The notes under the pieces are model-generated. The model did no database searches. It saw only the letters and a program-made list of their open reading frames with translations, and was not told where the DNA came from. Positions 18,288-28,631 of a stretch of DNA of 64,000 bases are shown here, in pieces. Source of the DNA: Achromobacter seleniivolatilans (GTDB taxonomy: Bacteria; Pseudomonadota; Gammaproteobacteria; Burkholderiales; Burkholderiaceae_B); contig NZ_CP132976.1 of assembly GCF_030864005.1 (NCBI RefSeq), positions 2,170,001-2,234,000 on the forward strand, written 5' to 3'. A program made the translations under genes and the position numbers. Each line of letters opens with the position of its first letter. The stretch's first letter is position 1.

Positions 18288-21206
18288 TTAGGCTCCGCCC
18301 GTCATTTCCAGCATGGCGAACATCTTCAGGATCGCTACCGGCAACAGTCGTCCCGGCAATTTGCGCTCTGACCCCATGATGCCCGACAACGGCCCGCGCA
18401 CCACATCTGCGGCTGGCGAATGCGCCATCTGCCAGCAGGCTGCGCCCAACTGGCCGGCCATCAGGGATTGGCGCGCAAGCGCATGGGCGCCGTCAACTGC
18501 CGGCAAGGCCTGCCAGGCATTGGCCATATAACGGAATCCCGCCCGGGCTTCCTCTTGCAGCACCAGCCAGCGTGCCACCGTCGCCGCGTCGGCTTGTGAC
18601 GAAGGCAGGTTGGTCAGGCCGAATAATTGACCCACGACTTCACCGTTGGCGGTATCAATCAAGCGTGCGCAAACCAGCCGGATAGGCGCGCTTTCACCCC
18701 GCCCTGCCAAAGCCACTTCGGTGCCCGACGCCCACAACGCCAACGGCACGGCCTTGCCAGACTTTTCGCTCATCAGTCCGGGCATGTCGCCAGGTTGACC
18801 CACGGGCAGGTAACCAACGCTTTTGCCCACAGCGTTCAAATTAGTGGGGCATTCATCCTGAATCACGCGCAAACCGCCAGGACTGCGGGCCACCCAAGAC
18901 ACGCCCTGCTGGCTTAACGGTTGCCACAAGGCAGACATGCCCGCTTCAAGCATGTGCACTGCCGGTACGCGGGCCAGTTGTTCAGCCAGCCAGGTAACCC
19001 GCGCGGTAAGCGCAAGGGCCGGATCTGGCTGGGACGGCGCGGCCGGAGCGAACGACGACAACATGCCGTGAGCCAGCGCCAATTGTTGCGCTGGCGCGGC
19101 CAGTGCGGCGCCGCGATCGCTCATCAGCAATGCGCTCATCAGGGTGCCCCCCGGCAAGCCCTCGCCCTTCATCGTGGTCTTGCCGTGAACGACCAGCAGG
19201 TTCCGATTGCAGGTCGCGGAGAATTCACGCCGCAGCATGGCCACGGGTTCTTCGTTCAACGCGGCCAGGCTCGCGCCTGCGCTATCGCCAACATACTGGC
19301 GCCAAGAGGCGCGCGCCTGCACGCAGGCCGGATCACTATCCAGCCAGGCAATCGTGTCATCCAGGTTTTGGGCAGCTGTGATCGACGCCGATCCGCCTTG
19401 AGGACGCAAAATGGCCGAAGCCAGCAATTGGCGGCGCCGTGCCGGATCGGCAGCTTCTGCGTCGCGCGCAGGCGGCACCAAGGACGCCAGATCAGCCTCG
19501 CTCGGGGTATACAGCGCACGCGCACGCTCGACCATTGTGAATGCGCGGTCAATCAATACATCAGCGCGGGCCAGCTCCATGTGTTCGGGCACTTTCTGCC
19601 CGACCGACATATAGTGAATCGGCAAGCGATGGCGGATAGCCGTATCCAGCGCAGCGCCCAGGCGGGTGGCCTCATCCAGCTTGGTGATGATGCAACCTGC
19701 CACGTCCTCGCCCACGCCATTGCGGTATGCGTGGGCCACTTCGTCCAGGGTATCGCCCTGGCTGGCGGCGTTCAGCACAAGCAGCCGGCGCACGGGCTTG
19801 CCTGCATTGCACAACATTGAAGCCTGCTCGGCGACCAGACGGTCGCGCTGACTGATGCCGGTGGTATCGATCAGGACAATCTTGCGATTCCCCAATTCAG
19901 CCAGGAGGCGGCGCAATTCGCCAGCATCACGCACCGAATGCGCCGGCACGCCCATCAGGCGGCCATAAATCTGCAATTGCTCCAGCGCGCCGATCCGGAA
20001 AAGGTCGGTGGTGAGCATCGCCACCTGATCCCGGCCTTCGCGAGCCACGCAGCGAGCGGCCAGCTTGGCCAGCGTTGTGGTCTTGCCCACGCCAGTGGGG
20101 CCGACCAGGGCATACACGCCGCCAGCCAGGAATTCATCTTCGGAACGGACCACGGGCAGATGGGTCACCAGCTCGTTGCGGGCCCAGGCAAGCGCCGCTT
20201 CGGACGTCATGCCTTGCGGCAAACGCTCGACAAGCGTGCGGACCAGCTTCGTGCTGAACCCCGCATCCAGCAGGCTGCGGAACAGTGCGGCGGCGGCGGG
20301 CTCGCGGCCTTGGCCTTGGCGTCCGCCCCAGAGCAGACCGTCCATGCGGCTTTCCATCGCACCGCGCAAGGCGCTGATCGCATCCTGCAAACCCGCAGTG
20401 GTATCGATGGGCGCCGCCGGCTGAGGCGTCAGCGTCGGGTGCCGCAGGGGCGCATCCGGCGTGCGGGCCATCGACGGCGCGGGAGGCGTGGAAACGGCCG
20501 GAGGGGGAGCATGAACGGGAGCGGCGGGCGCGGGCGCTGCGGGCATAGCCGGCGTCGCGTAGGCCGCGGGCGCAGGCGTCGGCGCAGCGGGCGTCGCGGG
20601 CGCAGCTGGCGGAACTGCCATCGGCGGGCGGGCGGGTGGCAACGCGGGCATTTCAACACGCACCGGCGCAGGCGCAACCGGCACGGGCGGCGGCGGGGAA
20701 ATCGTTTGAGGCGCTGCGCGGCTGACAGGCTCTTGCGCAACCTCTTCCTCCGGCCCTGTCGACGATGCGAAGGCGGATTGATAGGCGGCAATCGAACGCG
20801 ACGGCGCAATGTACCCGCTGTGGGAACCAGGCTGCGCTACAGCAGCTGGTGACGGCGCGTACGAACGTTCAGCAGGGCCTGCCGCACCAAATGGCGAACT
20901 GGCCGGCACTGCCGGGCGAGGTTGCGCGGCGGGCGCCGCAAAATATGACGCGCCGGAATTTGGGGTCCCGGGCTGAGAAGCTGCCGGCTGCGAAGCTGCT
21001 GAATGTGTAGCGGCCGGCTGCGAAGCTGGCGCTTGTTGCGGCGTCTGTGCTGCAACGTCGTCAAACGCGCCCTCCACCGTAGCCAGCACTTCCACGCCGC
21101 CGTCAATGCTGCGATTCGACACAATAAGTGCGTCAGGCCCCAAGACCTGACGCACCTGGCGCATCACTTCACGGCTATTCGCCCCAAAAAACCGGCTTAT
21201 CTTCAT
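18288..21206 (-). CDS. flhF: Flagellar SRP-type GTPase FlhF with long C-terminal extension
   Basis: FlhF is an SRP-family GTPase that controls where or how many flagella form. The product has 972 residues. It starts with the FlhF N-terminus MKISRFFGANSREVMRQVRQ, followed by a Pro/Ala-rich linker (about 55-270). The NG GTPase domain (about 275-565) has P-loop GPTGVGKTT near residue 368, LIDTTGISQRD (G3) and TKLDEATRLG (G4). After it comes a further stretch of about 400 residues with no motif I recognise, in an uninterrupted frame. Usual FlhF proteins are about 400-500 residues. It overlaps the flhA stop by 4 bases. No flhG/fleN gene follows, although that is the usual neighbour. Confidence 0.92.
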   Translation of the reverse strand: MKISRFFGANSREVMRQVRQVLGPDALIVSNRSIDGGVEVLATVEGAFDDVAAQTPQQAPASQPAATHSAASQPAASQPGTPNSGASYFAAPAAQPRPAVPASSPFGAAGPAERSYAPSPAAVAQPGSHSGYIAPSRSIAAYQSAFASSTGPEEEVAQEPVSRAAPQTISPPPPVPVAPAPVRVEMPALPPARPPMAVPPAAPATPAAPTPAPAAYATPAMPAAPAPAAPVHAPPPAVSTPPAPSMARTPDAPLRHPTLTPQPAAPIDTTAGLQDAISALRGAMESRMDGLLWGGRQGQGREPAAAALFRSLLDAGFSTKLVRTLVERLPQGMTSEAALAWARNELVTHLPVVRSEDEFLAGGVYALVGPTGVGKTTTLAKLAARCVAREGRDQVAMLTTDLFRIGALEQLQIYGRLMGVPAHSVRDAGELRRLLAELGNRKIVLIDTTGISQRDRLVAEQASMLCNAGKPVRRLLVLNAASQGDTLDEVAHAYRNGVGEDVAGCIITKLDEATRLGAALDTAIRHRLPIHYMSVGQKVPEHMELARADVLIDRAFTMVERARALYTPSEADLASLVPPARDAEAADPARRRQLLASAILRPQGGSASITAAQNLDDTIAWLDSDPACVQARASWRQYVGDSAGASLAALNEEPVAMLRREFSATCNRNLLVVHGKTTMKGEGLPGGTLMSALLMSDRGAALAAPAQQLALAHGMLSSFAPAAPSQPDPALALTARVTWLAEQLARVPAVHMLEAGMSALWQPLSQQGVSWVARSPGGLRVIQDECPTNLNAVGKSVGYLPVGQPGDMPGLMSEKSGKAVPLALWASGTEVALAGRGESAPIRLVCARLIDTANGEVVGQLFGLTNLPSSQADAATVARWLVLQEEARAGFRYMANAWQALPAVDGAHALARQSLMAGQLGAACWQMAHSPAADVVRGPLSGIMGSERKLPGRLLPVAILKMFAMLEMTGGA

Positions 21207-23323
21207 GCCCCATTACTCCCGCCAATCAGCGCGGTCACGCGGACCATGCGCTCATCGGGTATTTCAGTATTCGACAAGACGCCCAACTGCGGCAAGTGGT
21301 GCCGCAAGAAGCGCGAAAGCGGCGCGCGCAAGACCGGCGATACGATCAACACCGGCGCGTTGCCCTGCTGTTCCTGGCGCTCGACCGCCGCCTGCGTTTC
21401 GCGCAGCAGCGTATCGGCCAAGCCCGGCTCCAGGCCGCCGCTGGTCGTCATGGCCTGCGACAGCACACGCTCCAGCTTCACGTCCAGGCCGATGACGCGC
21501 AATTCGCCTTCACCCGGGAACCACTGCTGCGTAATGGCGCGGCCCAAGGAACGGCGAGTCAACGCGATCAGTTCGTTGATATCCGGCTGCCCGCCGGAGC
21601 CAGCCGCTTGCGCCGCCAGGCGCGGGCCGTGCTCGGACAGCGTATCGATAATGGTGCGCATGTCGCGAATCGGCACCTCTTCGGAGAGCAGACCCTGTAG
21701 CACCTTTTGCAGTGCGGTCAACGACAGCGTCTTCGGAACCAGATCTTCGACCAGCTTGGGCGCATCGCGGCCAATACGGTCCAGCAGTTGTTGCACTTCC
21801 TGGCGGCCCAGCAGATTGGAACCGTGGCGGTGCATCAGGTGATTCAGGTGGGTCGCGACAACGGTGCCGGCATCCACCACGGTGTAGCCCGCCACTTGCG
21901 CCTGATCGCGCAGGCCGCCGTCGATCCACAACGCCGGCAAACCAAAGGCCGGATCGGTGGTGGGCGTGCCCTTGATCTGCACGGTGACGCCGCCCGGATC
22001 AATGGCCAGCCATTGGCCAGGCATCGCCACACCATGGCCCACTTCAACGCCCGACAGCAAGATGCGGTAGTCGTTGGGCTTGAGCTCCAGGTTGTCGCGA
22101 ATATGAACGACTGGCGGCAAAAAGCCCACGTCTTGCGCAAATTTCTTGCGCAGGCTGCGGATGCGATGCAAGAGCTCGCCATTCTGGGCGTGGTCCACCA
22201 GCGGAATCAGCCGGTAACCCACTTCAAGGCCCAACTGATCCACCATAGACACATCGTCCCAACTGGCCTCGGCCGCGGCCGCCTGCGCTTGCGTGATCGC
22301 CTGCGGCGGCACCTCTTCCGCGGCTACCGCCGCAGCCCTTTGCCGTTTGGTCAACATCCAGCCGCCCCATCCCAGCGCGCCGGCCAGGCTCAGGAAAGCA
22401 ATGTGCGGCATATTGGGAATCAAACCCATGATGCCAATAATGCCTGCCGTCAAGAACAGCACGGCGGGGTTCGAGAACAGCTGGCTGATGATCTGCTGGC
22501 CGATGTCCTGGTCGGTAGACACGCGCGACACCACCACACCGGCAGCGGTGGAGATCACCAGCGCCGGGATCTGCGCAACCAGGCCGTCACCGATGGTCAG
22601 CAGCGTGTAGACACGCGCCGAATCGCTCATCGACATATCGTGCTGGGCAACGCCCACGATCAGGCCGCCGATGATGTTGATCGCCATGATCAACAGGCCG
22701 GCGATGGCATCGCCGCGCACGAACTTGCTGGCACCGTCCATCGAGCCGAAGAAGTCCGACTCCTGCGAGACCTCTGCACGGCGGCGGCGCGCCTCGTCTT
22801 CGCCAATCAGGCCGGCATTCAAGTCGGCGTCGATCGCCATCTGCTTGCCGGGCATTGCGTCCAGTGTGAAACGCGCGCCCACTTCGGCGATACGCCCTGC
22901 ACCCTTGGTAATCACAATAAAGTTGATGATGGTCAGGATCACGAAAACGATGATCCCCACGGCAAAGTTGCCGCCCACCAGGAAGTGGCCGAAGGCTTCA
23001 ATGACCTTACCCGCCGCGTCAGGGCCGGTATGGCCGTGCAGCAGCACCACGCGGGTGGACGCCACGTTCAGCGACAGACGCAACAAGGTGGCAAACAGCA
23101 GCACAGCAGGGAACGCGGCAAAGTCCAGCGGCTTGCGCGTGAACATGGCCACCAGCAGGATCATCACGGACAACGCAATGTTGAAGGTGAACAGCAAATC
23201 CAGCAGGAAGGTGGGCAGGGGCAGCACCATCATGCCCAGAACCATCACGATCAGGACTGGACCTGCCAGGAGCCGCGCGTGGCCGGCCCCGCTATTCTTC
23301 AACATGGTGAGCAAAGCGCTCAT
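21203..23323 (-). CDS. flhA: Flagellar export gate protein FlhA
   Basis: FlhA (706 residues) is the large gate protein of the flagellar type III export apparatus. It has about eight membrane helices in the first 330 residues and a cytoplasmic substrate-docking domain after about 360. The FHIPEP family signature is present around residues 145-165 (RFTLDAMPGKQMAIDADLNA). A charged, Ala-rich linker (about 330-350) joins the two parts. It lies 3 bases after flhB and overlaps flhF by 4 bases, so the three are surely one transcript. Confidence 0.98.
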   Translation of the reverse strand: MSALLTMLKNSGAGHARLLAGPVLIVMVLGMMVLPLPTFLLDLLFTFNIALSVMILLVAMFTRKPLDFAAFPAVLLFATLLRLSLNVASTRVVLLHGHTGPDAAGKVIEAFGHFLVGGNFAVGIIVFVILTIINFIVITKGAGRIAEVGARFTLDAMPGKQMAIDADLNAGLIGEDEARRRRAEVSQESDFFGSMDGASKFVRGDAIAGLLIMAINIIGGLIVGVAQHDMSMSDSARVYTLLTIGDGLVAQIPALVISTAAGVVVSRVSTDQDIGQQIISQLFSNPAVLFLTAGIIGIMGLIPNMPHIAFLSLAGALGWGGWMLTKRQRAAAVAAEEVPPQAITQAQAAAAEASWDDVSMVDQLGLEVGYRLIPLVDHAQNGELLHRIRSLRKKFAQDVGFLPPVVHIRDNLELKPNDYRILLSGVEVGHGVAMPGQWLAIDPGGVTVQIKGTPTTDPAFGLPALWIDGGLRDQAQVAGYTVVDAGTVVATHLNHLMHRHGSNLLGRQEVQQLLDRIGRDAPKLVEDLVPKTLSLTALQKVLQGLLSEEVPIRDMRTIIDTLSEHGPRLAAQAAGSGGQPDINELIALTRRSLGRAITQQWFPGEGELRVIGLDVKLERVLSQAMTTSGGLEPGLADTLLRETQAAVERQEQQGNAPVLIVSPVLRAPLSRFLRHHLPQLGVLSNTEIPDERMVRVTALIGGSNGA

Positions 23324-23326
23324 TCC

Positions 23327-24481
23327 TTAAACTCCTTGTGCTGCGGTTTTTGTCTGCGGGTCCAGTGCGGCGGGCACGACCAGTTTAGTAGGTGCCGTCG
23401 GTTCGGCCCCCCAACCTGAGCGCCATGAACGCAACTGGAAGACCCACGCCAGCACTTCCGCTACCGCGGTGTATAGCTCGGCCGGGATTTCATGCCCCAG
23501 CTCGACGTGTTGATGCAATGCGCGCGCCAGAGGCGGCGCTTCCAATGTGGGGATGCGGTGTTCCGCTGCCAATTCGCGGATCTTTGCCGCAATCAGGCCT
23601 GTGCCCTTGGCCAGCACACGCGGGGCTCCGCCCTTTTCTTCGTCGTACTTGAGCGCCACGGCGTAATGCGTGGGGTTGGTCACCACCACATCCGCTTTCG
23701 GCACTTCCGACATCATGCGGCGCCTTGCGGCCTGCCGCTGCTGCTGGCGGATACGCGCCTTGGTATGCGGATCGCCTTCGCTTTCCTTATGTTCCTGACG
23801 CACGTCCTCTTTGGACATCCGCAATTTCTTCAAGTGGCTCCAAATCTGCCAGGGCACGTCCAGCATCACGATGACCAGCAAAGACGCCACAATGAACGCG
23901 CAGCACATCGCCACAAGCGACAGCGCCTTGATCAATGCGGCAGACGGCGCCACGTGCATCAGGCCCATCATGTCATCGTGGTAACGCCAGATGACCCAGA
24001 TGGCCACACCGCCCACCAGCAAAGCCTTGGCCAGCGCCTTGATCAGCTCCACTACTGTCTGCGACGAGAACATCCGCTTCAAGCCCGCAAACAGGCTGAG
24101 CTTGGAGAAATTCGCTTGCAGGGGCTTGCCGGATATGACGATGCCCCCCAAAAGCACGCTGGACAACACCGCGACAACCGCCAATACACCGAAGACCGGC
24201 AAAATCACCAGCAGTGCGTGGCCAAAACCATTGACGGCCTGTTCCACCATGACACCCGGGTCCATGACGACACGCTGGTCAAATGCCAAGCCGTTGCGCA
24301 GCACGCCGCTCAAGCCTTGATAGATCGAACCGCCGCCCATCCAGATTGCCGCGACACCCGCGGCCAGCATCATGAACGTGCCCAACTCGCGGGAACGCGC
24401 AATCTGCCCCTCCTCGCGCGCCTTTTCCAGGCGCCTGGGAGAGGCGGCTTCGGATTTTTCGAGGTCGCTTTCTTCGGCCAT
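23327..24481 (-). CDS. flhB: Flagellar export switch protein FlhB
   Basis: FlhB (384 residues) is the export apparatus component that switches substrate class from hook to filament. A charged N-terminus (EESDLEKSEAASPRRLEKA) is followed by four membrane helices (about 30-210). The cytoplasmic domain contains the autocleavage motif NPTH near residue 267, inside VVVTNPTHYAVALKY. The C-terminal tail of about 40 residues is Ala/Thr/Pro-rich. It is the first gene of the flhBAF group. A 185-base gap separates it from the upstream MCP gene, so an internal promoter is possible. Confidence 0.98.
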   Translation of the reverse strand: MAEESDLEKSEAASPRRLEKAREEGQIARSRELGTFMMLAAGVAAIWMGGGSIYQGLSGVLRNGLAFDQRVVMDPGVMVEQAVNGFGHALLVILPVFGVLAVVAVLSSVLLGGIVISGKPLQANFSKLSLFAGLKRMFSSQTVVELIKALAKALLVGGVAIWVIWRYHDDMMGLMHVAPSAALIKALSLVAMCCAFIVASLLVIVMLDVPWQIWSHLKKLRMSKEDVRQEHKESEGDPHTKARIRQQQRQAARRRMMSEVPKADVVVTNPTHYAVALKYDEEKGGAPRVLAKGTGLIAAKIRELAAEHRIPTLEAPPLARALHQHVELGHEIPAELYTAVAEVLAWVFQLRSWRSGWGAEPTAPTKLVVPAALDPQTKTAAQGV

Positions 24482-24666
24482 GCTCTGCGGTGTCGTTGCT
24501 GCTCGCGGATTCTGGGATTACGAGCTGCCCGCCGAGATTCTAGGAGGCCTGGGACTCGGGCGATAAGCCAAGAAACGGGGGGAAAGCGGCGCTATTCCCG
24601 GATGCGCTGCCGGCGGGACCGCCCGCCCTGCCCCCGCAGCCCGGGCGCGGCTCCGTCCACGCAGCC

Positions 24667-26214
24667 TCAGCCTGCCTCTGCTACCGGGCGGCGGCTGGGC
24701 GCCGCGCCCTCTAGCGCTGCCTGGAAACGCACGTAATCCAGCCCGATCCTGACCGCGCCCCAGTGTTCCGGCCCCAAATAAAGCGGAATGGAAATGTCAT
24801 TGACGATTTCACCGGTATCCCGGGAATACGTCTGAAACAACAGGGCCCCCGTGTTGGCCGCCAATCGGGCGCCGACCGGATCATCAAAGATGCGCTTGTG
24901 GCGCACCCGGGCAATATCCTGCTTGGAGTCTCCCGAGGGCGCGTGCGAAAAGCGGCTGTTGTGGGCTGGCGCGTAGCCCCGGCTGTCTACGAGGATGGTA
25001 TAGATACCGCCGGGCACCGCGTCCAGCACGCTATCCAGCAGACGGGTCAGCGGCTCATCGATCGCCCGATCGTAGAGCGTGTGATAACGCGGCGGCTCGC
25101 TGCCCGGAATGCGCGCATAGTGCCGGTCAAATACATCGACGCCGCGCCTGCGGGCGTCTTCCAGCAAGCCCGCTGCGGCCTCGCGAAAGTCTTCCACCAC
25201 GTCCGACAACCGATCAAACGCGGTGTTGCCGGTGCGCATGTCCGCCAGCACCTCCTGCACGCTCTCCGTCTGCCGCCTGATACGGTCGATTTCGCCCGAC
25301 ATGCTGCCCACGCGTTCGAGCACGTCGGCGCTTAACGCGGCAATACGGCCCACTTCCTGGCTCATGCTGTGATTGGTGGCATCCACCTCGCCAATTGCCT
25401 GCACCACCTCGCCCACCTGGCGGTTCATGTTGCCGAAGTCCCGCACAAATCGCTCGAAATCCAAGCAGGTCCGGTCCAACACCACGCCCGACGCATTGAC
25501 GTCCTCGCGCAATGTGCCCGTTTGGCGCTGGGTCGTGTCCACCAGGTCCAGCATTTCGCCCGTATGCCGTCCAATGTCACTGGTGGCGGCATTCACGCGC
25601 TCGGCCAAGCGGCCGACTTCACTGGCCACCACCGCGAAACCGCGGCCTGCATCCCCTGCCCGCGCCGCCTCGACCCCCGCGTTCAACGCAAGCAACTGGG
25701 TCTGCAACGCGATGTCTTTGATCAGCTTGCTGATGTCGCCCACCGAACGCGCACGGGTCGTCAACTGCCCGACGACGTCAGTAAATGCCGCCATCTCGCG
25801 CGTCATGCGCTCAACGCGTGCTTGAACGTCAGATAGCTCGGCCAGCGCCTGCTCGGCCGAGCGCAGATTCTGGCCGGAAACGTCCGCGATCTCGCGCGCA
25901 TGGCTGGATGTGGACGTGGACAAAGCCGCAATTTGCGCGCCGCTTGCGGCCAACGCGCCAGCAGCGCGCGCCTGCTCTTGCGCCAGGCTGGAACAGCGCC
26001 CCGCCTGAAACTGCGTACGCGCCGCGTTCAGGGCGATCTCGATACTGGATTGTCTGACGGTCATGATCCGCCGCCGGATCTGGGCTAGAAACCGATGCAG
26101 CGGCCAGACGGCCGGACTGATGGACAGGGTGCGGTCCGACAACATCGCGTCGCCACGATTAAGCCGGCGCAACAAACCCCACATGCCGCCCAAGCGGAAT
26201 ACGGATCTGGCCAA
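24667..26214 (-). CDS. Soluble methyl-accepting chemotaxis protein with C-terminal sensor domain
   Basis: A receptor of unusual plan. There is no clear transmembrane helix or HAMP domain. The signalling hairpin is in the first two thirds (tip [22 protein letters not shown] near residue 170-190). A separate domain of about 130 residues is at the C-terminus, with [20 protein letters not shown] and [13 protein letters not shown]. The C-terminal domain is probably a sensor, ligand unknown. I chose a TTG start at 26214, because AAGGAG lies 6 bases upstream; the frame is open to an ATG at 26274. It lacks the CheR-docking tail. It is located between cheZ and flhB, in the same direction. Confidence 0.88.
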   Translation of the reverse strand: MARSVFRLGGMWGLLRRLNRGDAMLSDRTLSISPAVWPLHRFLAQIRRRIMTVRQSSIEIALNAARTQFQAGRCSSLAQEQARAAGALAASGAQIAALSTSTSSHAREIADVSGQNLRSAEQALAELSDVQARVERMTREMAAFTDVVGQLTTRARSVGDISKLIKDIALQTQLLALNAGVEAARAGDAGRGFAVVASEVGRLAERVNAATSDIGRHTGEMLDLVDTTQRQTGTLREDVNASGVVLDRTCLDFERFVRDFGNMNRQVGEVVQAIGEVDATNHSMSQEVGRIAALSADVLERVGSMSGEIDRIRRQTESVQEVLADMRTGNTAFDRLSDVVEDFREAAAGLLEDARRRGVDVFDRHYARIPGSEPPRYHTLYDRAIDEPLTRLLDSVLDAVPGGIYTILVDSRGYAPAHNSRFSHAPSGDSKQDIARVRHKRIFDDPVGARLAANTGALLFQTYSRDTGEIVNDISIPLYLGPEHWGAVRIGLDYVRFQAALEGAAPSRRPVAEAG

Positions 26215-26427
26215 GATAAGCTCCTTGTGCTGGCCCGGATCGCCTTCTATGGGCATCCGTTGCCGGGCGCGCATGGCGCGCCGTATCGCTGACTGCTAGG
26301 CCCCGATTTTTCTTATGGCGGCAAGTCTATCCATCAGGCGGCGTTTGCGCTCTTAGGGAATACGTTCATGAACGGCATCCGGCACTTCAGCAGGACCGGC
26401 TGCTGCGCACCGCGCACTCAAATAGAA

Positions 26428-26456
26428 ACGCCGCCGGAGGTCATGTCCGGCGGCGT
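26428..26456 (-). terminator. Probable terminator after cheZ
   Basis: 11-bp GC-rich stem ACGCCGCCGGA / TCCGGCGGCGT with a 7-base loop, 16 bases beyond the cheZ stop, followed on the minus strand by a moderately T-rich stretch (TTCTATTTGAG). It may end the che part of the operon or only reduce read-through. Confidence 0.55.
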
Positions 26457-26471
26457 GGGATGGTTTTAAGC

Positions 26472-27104
26472 TTAGAAGCCCAGGCTGGCTAGCAGGTCGT
26501 CGACCTGATCCTGACTGGTCACGACATCCGTCTTGCCCTGCGGGCTGATTTGCGGACCGTTAAGCAGGCTGTTGGCCTCGTCGCGGCGCTCTTGCGGCAC
26601 GTTGTCCAGCAGCACTTGCAGCAATTCACGCTCGATCGCGCCCACCACGTCCATCATGCGCATGATGACCTGGCCCGTCAGGTCCTGGAAATCCTGCGCC
26701 ATGATGATTTCCATCAACTTGGACTGTGTCTGTTGCGTCTGCTTCGGCACATCCTCTAGGAAGGCCCGCGTATCCTTCACCAGTTCGCGCGCTTCCGGCA
26801 TTTCCAGAGGCTGGTCGTACCACTGTTGCCAGCGGGTATCCAGCGCCTGTGCCGAACGCGACATATTGTCCTGGATGGGACCTGCGGCCTCGGTGGCATT
26901 CAGCACGCGGTTGGCCGCCTGCTCGGTCATTTGCGCGACATAGCGCAGACGATCACGGGCATCGGGGATGGCATTAGCTGCGTCTTTGATTGCCTGGTCC
27001 AGACCCAGTTCACGCATGCTGTCGCGCAACATGCGCGTGAGCGATGCGATCCGGTGAATCAGATCAGGATTTTCCGCTGGTTCAAGATTTTCCGTTGTGC
27101 TCAT
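26472..27104 (-). CDS. cheZ: CheY-phosphate phosphatase CheZ
   Basis: CheZ (210 residues) dephosphorylates CheY-P and so ends the tumble signal. The long helical hairpin carries the active region [17 protein letters not shown] (about residues 138-154), with the conserved Asp and Gln. The extreme C-terminus [13 protein letters not shown] is the CheY-binding peptide and is nearly the same as in E. coli CheZ. It lies 8 bases after cheY and is surely in the same transcript. Confidence 0.97.
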   Translation of the reverse strand: MSTTENLEPAENPDLIHRIASLTRMLRDSMRELGLDQAIKDAANAIPDARDRLRYVAQMTEQAANRVLNATEAAGPIQDNMSRSAQALDTRWQQWYDQPLEMPEARELVKDTRAFLEDVPKQTQQTQSKLMEIIMAQDFQDLTGQVIMRMMDVVGAIERELLQVLLDNVPQERRDEANSLLNGPQISPQGKTDVVTSQDQVDDLLASLGF

Positions 27105-27112
27105 TGCACACC

Positions 27113-27502
27113 TCAGCCAGCAATTTTCTCGAAGATCTTGGTCAGCTTTTCTTCCAGCGTTGCCGCCGTGAAAGGCTTGACCACATATCCGTTAGCGCCG
27201 GCCTGAGCCGCCGCAACGATGTTTTCCTTCTTGGCCTCAGCCGTCACCATCAACACGGGCAACGACGCCAGCGACGGATCGGCGCGGATCTGCTTAAGCA
27301 TTTCCAAGCCGTCGAGATTGGGCATGTTCCAGTCCGAGACGACGAACTGGAAGCCGCCATTGCGCAGCTTTTCCAGACCGATCGCGCCGTCCTCGGCCTC
27401 ATCGACGTTCTCGAAACCCAGCTCTTTGAGCAGGTTGCGGATGATCCGTCGCATAGTGGGGAAGTCATCCACCACCAGAATCTTCAGGCCCTTATCTACC
27501 AT
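27113..27502 (-). CDS. cheY: Chemotaxis response regulator CheY
   Basis: CheY (129 residues) is a single receiver domain that carries the signal from CheA to the motor switch. Acidic pocket residues are in [11 protein letters not shown], the phospho-acceptor is Asp57 in VVSDWNMPN, the Thr in [10 protein letters not shown] and the Lys in [14 protein letters not shown]. It matches the E. coli CheY pattern almost completely, so this is the motor-binding CheY of the two in the window. It stands between cheB and cheZ, the classical place. Confidence 0.97.
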   Translation of the reverse strand: MVDKGLKILVVDDFPTMRRIIRNLLKELGFENVDEAEDGAIGLEKLRNGGFQFVVSDWNMPNLDGLEMLKQIRADPSLASLPVLMVTAEAKKENIVAAAQAGANGYVVKPFTAATLEEKLTKIFEKIAG

Positions 27503-27552
27503 CTTTCACTCCAGAAAAAATTTGCTTGAGAACGATCGTGGAATCATCCGCG

Positions 27553-28611
27553 TCAAACGCGGTGTCCACGGTCGCCCAGGCGAGTCAGAATGCGTTCGCT
27601 AATCGCCGACAGCGCAACCACTTCATCCGCGGCGCCAATGGCGATGGCTTCGCGGGGCATGCCGAAGACCACGCAACTGGCTTCGTCCTGCGCAATCGTG
27701 TGCGCGCCCGCGCGGTGCATGGCCAGCATGCCGGCGGCTCCATCCTTGCCCATGCCGGTCAAGATAACGCCAATGGCGTTCTTGCCCGCAGCGACAGCGG
27801 CAGAATTAAACAATACGTCCACGGAAGGACGGTGGCGGTTAACGGGTTCGCTGGCTTCCAGTTCAATCACATAGTTGGCGCCGCTGCGGCCCAAACGCAT
27901 GTGAGTGTCGCCGCCCGGCGCCAAATAAACGTGACCCGGCAGCACCCGGTCGCCATGCACGGCTTCGCGCACCGTCACTGCGCACAGCGCGTCCAGACGC
28001 TGCGCGAACGAACGCGTGAATCCGGCGGGCATGTGCTGGGTGATCAGGATGGCCGGGCTATCCGGCGGCAACGGTTGCAGAACTTCGCGAATGGCTTCGG
28101 TCCCGCCCGTGGATGCGCCCACAATCACCAGCTTTTCCGAGCTGGCCAGCGGACGGCGCAGCATCGGCGCGGGTGCAGCTTGCGCCGCGTGCGGCGTCGG
28201 CGCGCGCAGCTTGGCGCGTGCGGCTGCGCGAATCTTGTCCGCGATGATTTCGGTGTACTCAAGCAAGCCGTCGCGTATGCCCAGTTTGGGCTTGGTCACG
28301 AAATCAATGGCGCCGAGTTCCAGCGCGCGCAAGGTGATTTCGCCGCCGCGCTCGGTCAGTGATGACACCATCACCACCGGCATCGGCCGCAGACGCATCA
28401 GTTTTTCCAGGAAATCCAGCCCGTCCATGCGGGGCATTTCCACGTCCAACGTCAGCACGTCAGGGTTGTGACGCTTGATCAGGTCGCGCGCCACCAGCGG
28501 GTCCGGCGCGGTCGCAACCACTTCCATATCCGGCTGGCTATTGATGATCTCCGTCATCAAGCCCCGCACCAGCGCCGAGTCATCCACACACAAAACAGAT
28601 ATTTTTTTCAT
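27553..28611 (-). CDS. cheB: Chemoreceptor methylesterase/deamidase CheB
   Basis: CheB (352 residues) removes methyl groups from receptors for adaptation when phosphorylated by CheA. The receiver domain (1-120) has VDDSALVR and phospho-acceptor Asp56 in [11 protein letters not shown]. The catalytic domain (about 155-350) has the Ser-His-Asp set in [23 protein letters not shown] and [10 protein letters not shown]. It follows cheR by 20 bases. There is no cheD gene between them, although cheD often sits beside cheR and cheB in related bacteria. Confidence 0.98.
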   Translation of the reverse strand: MKKISVLCVDDSALVRGLMTEIINSQPDMEVVATAPDPLVARDLIKRHNPDVLTLDVEMPRMDGLDFLEKLMRLRPMPVVMVSSLTERGGEITLRALELGAIDFVTKPKLGIRDGLLEYTEIIADKIRAAARAKLRAPTPHAAQAAPAPMLRRPLASSEKLVIVGASTGGTEAIREVLQPLPPDSPAILITQHMPAGFTRSFAQRLDALCAVTVREAVHGDRVLPGHVYLAPGGDTHMRLGRSGANYVIELEASEPVNRHRPSVDVLFNSAAVAAGKNAIGVILTGMGKDGAAGMLAMHRAGAHTIAQDEASCVVFGMPREAIAIGAADEVVALSAISERILTRLGDRGHRV

Positions 28612-28631
28612 AGCTTGCTGCCTTGGGCCGT

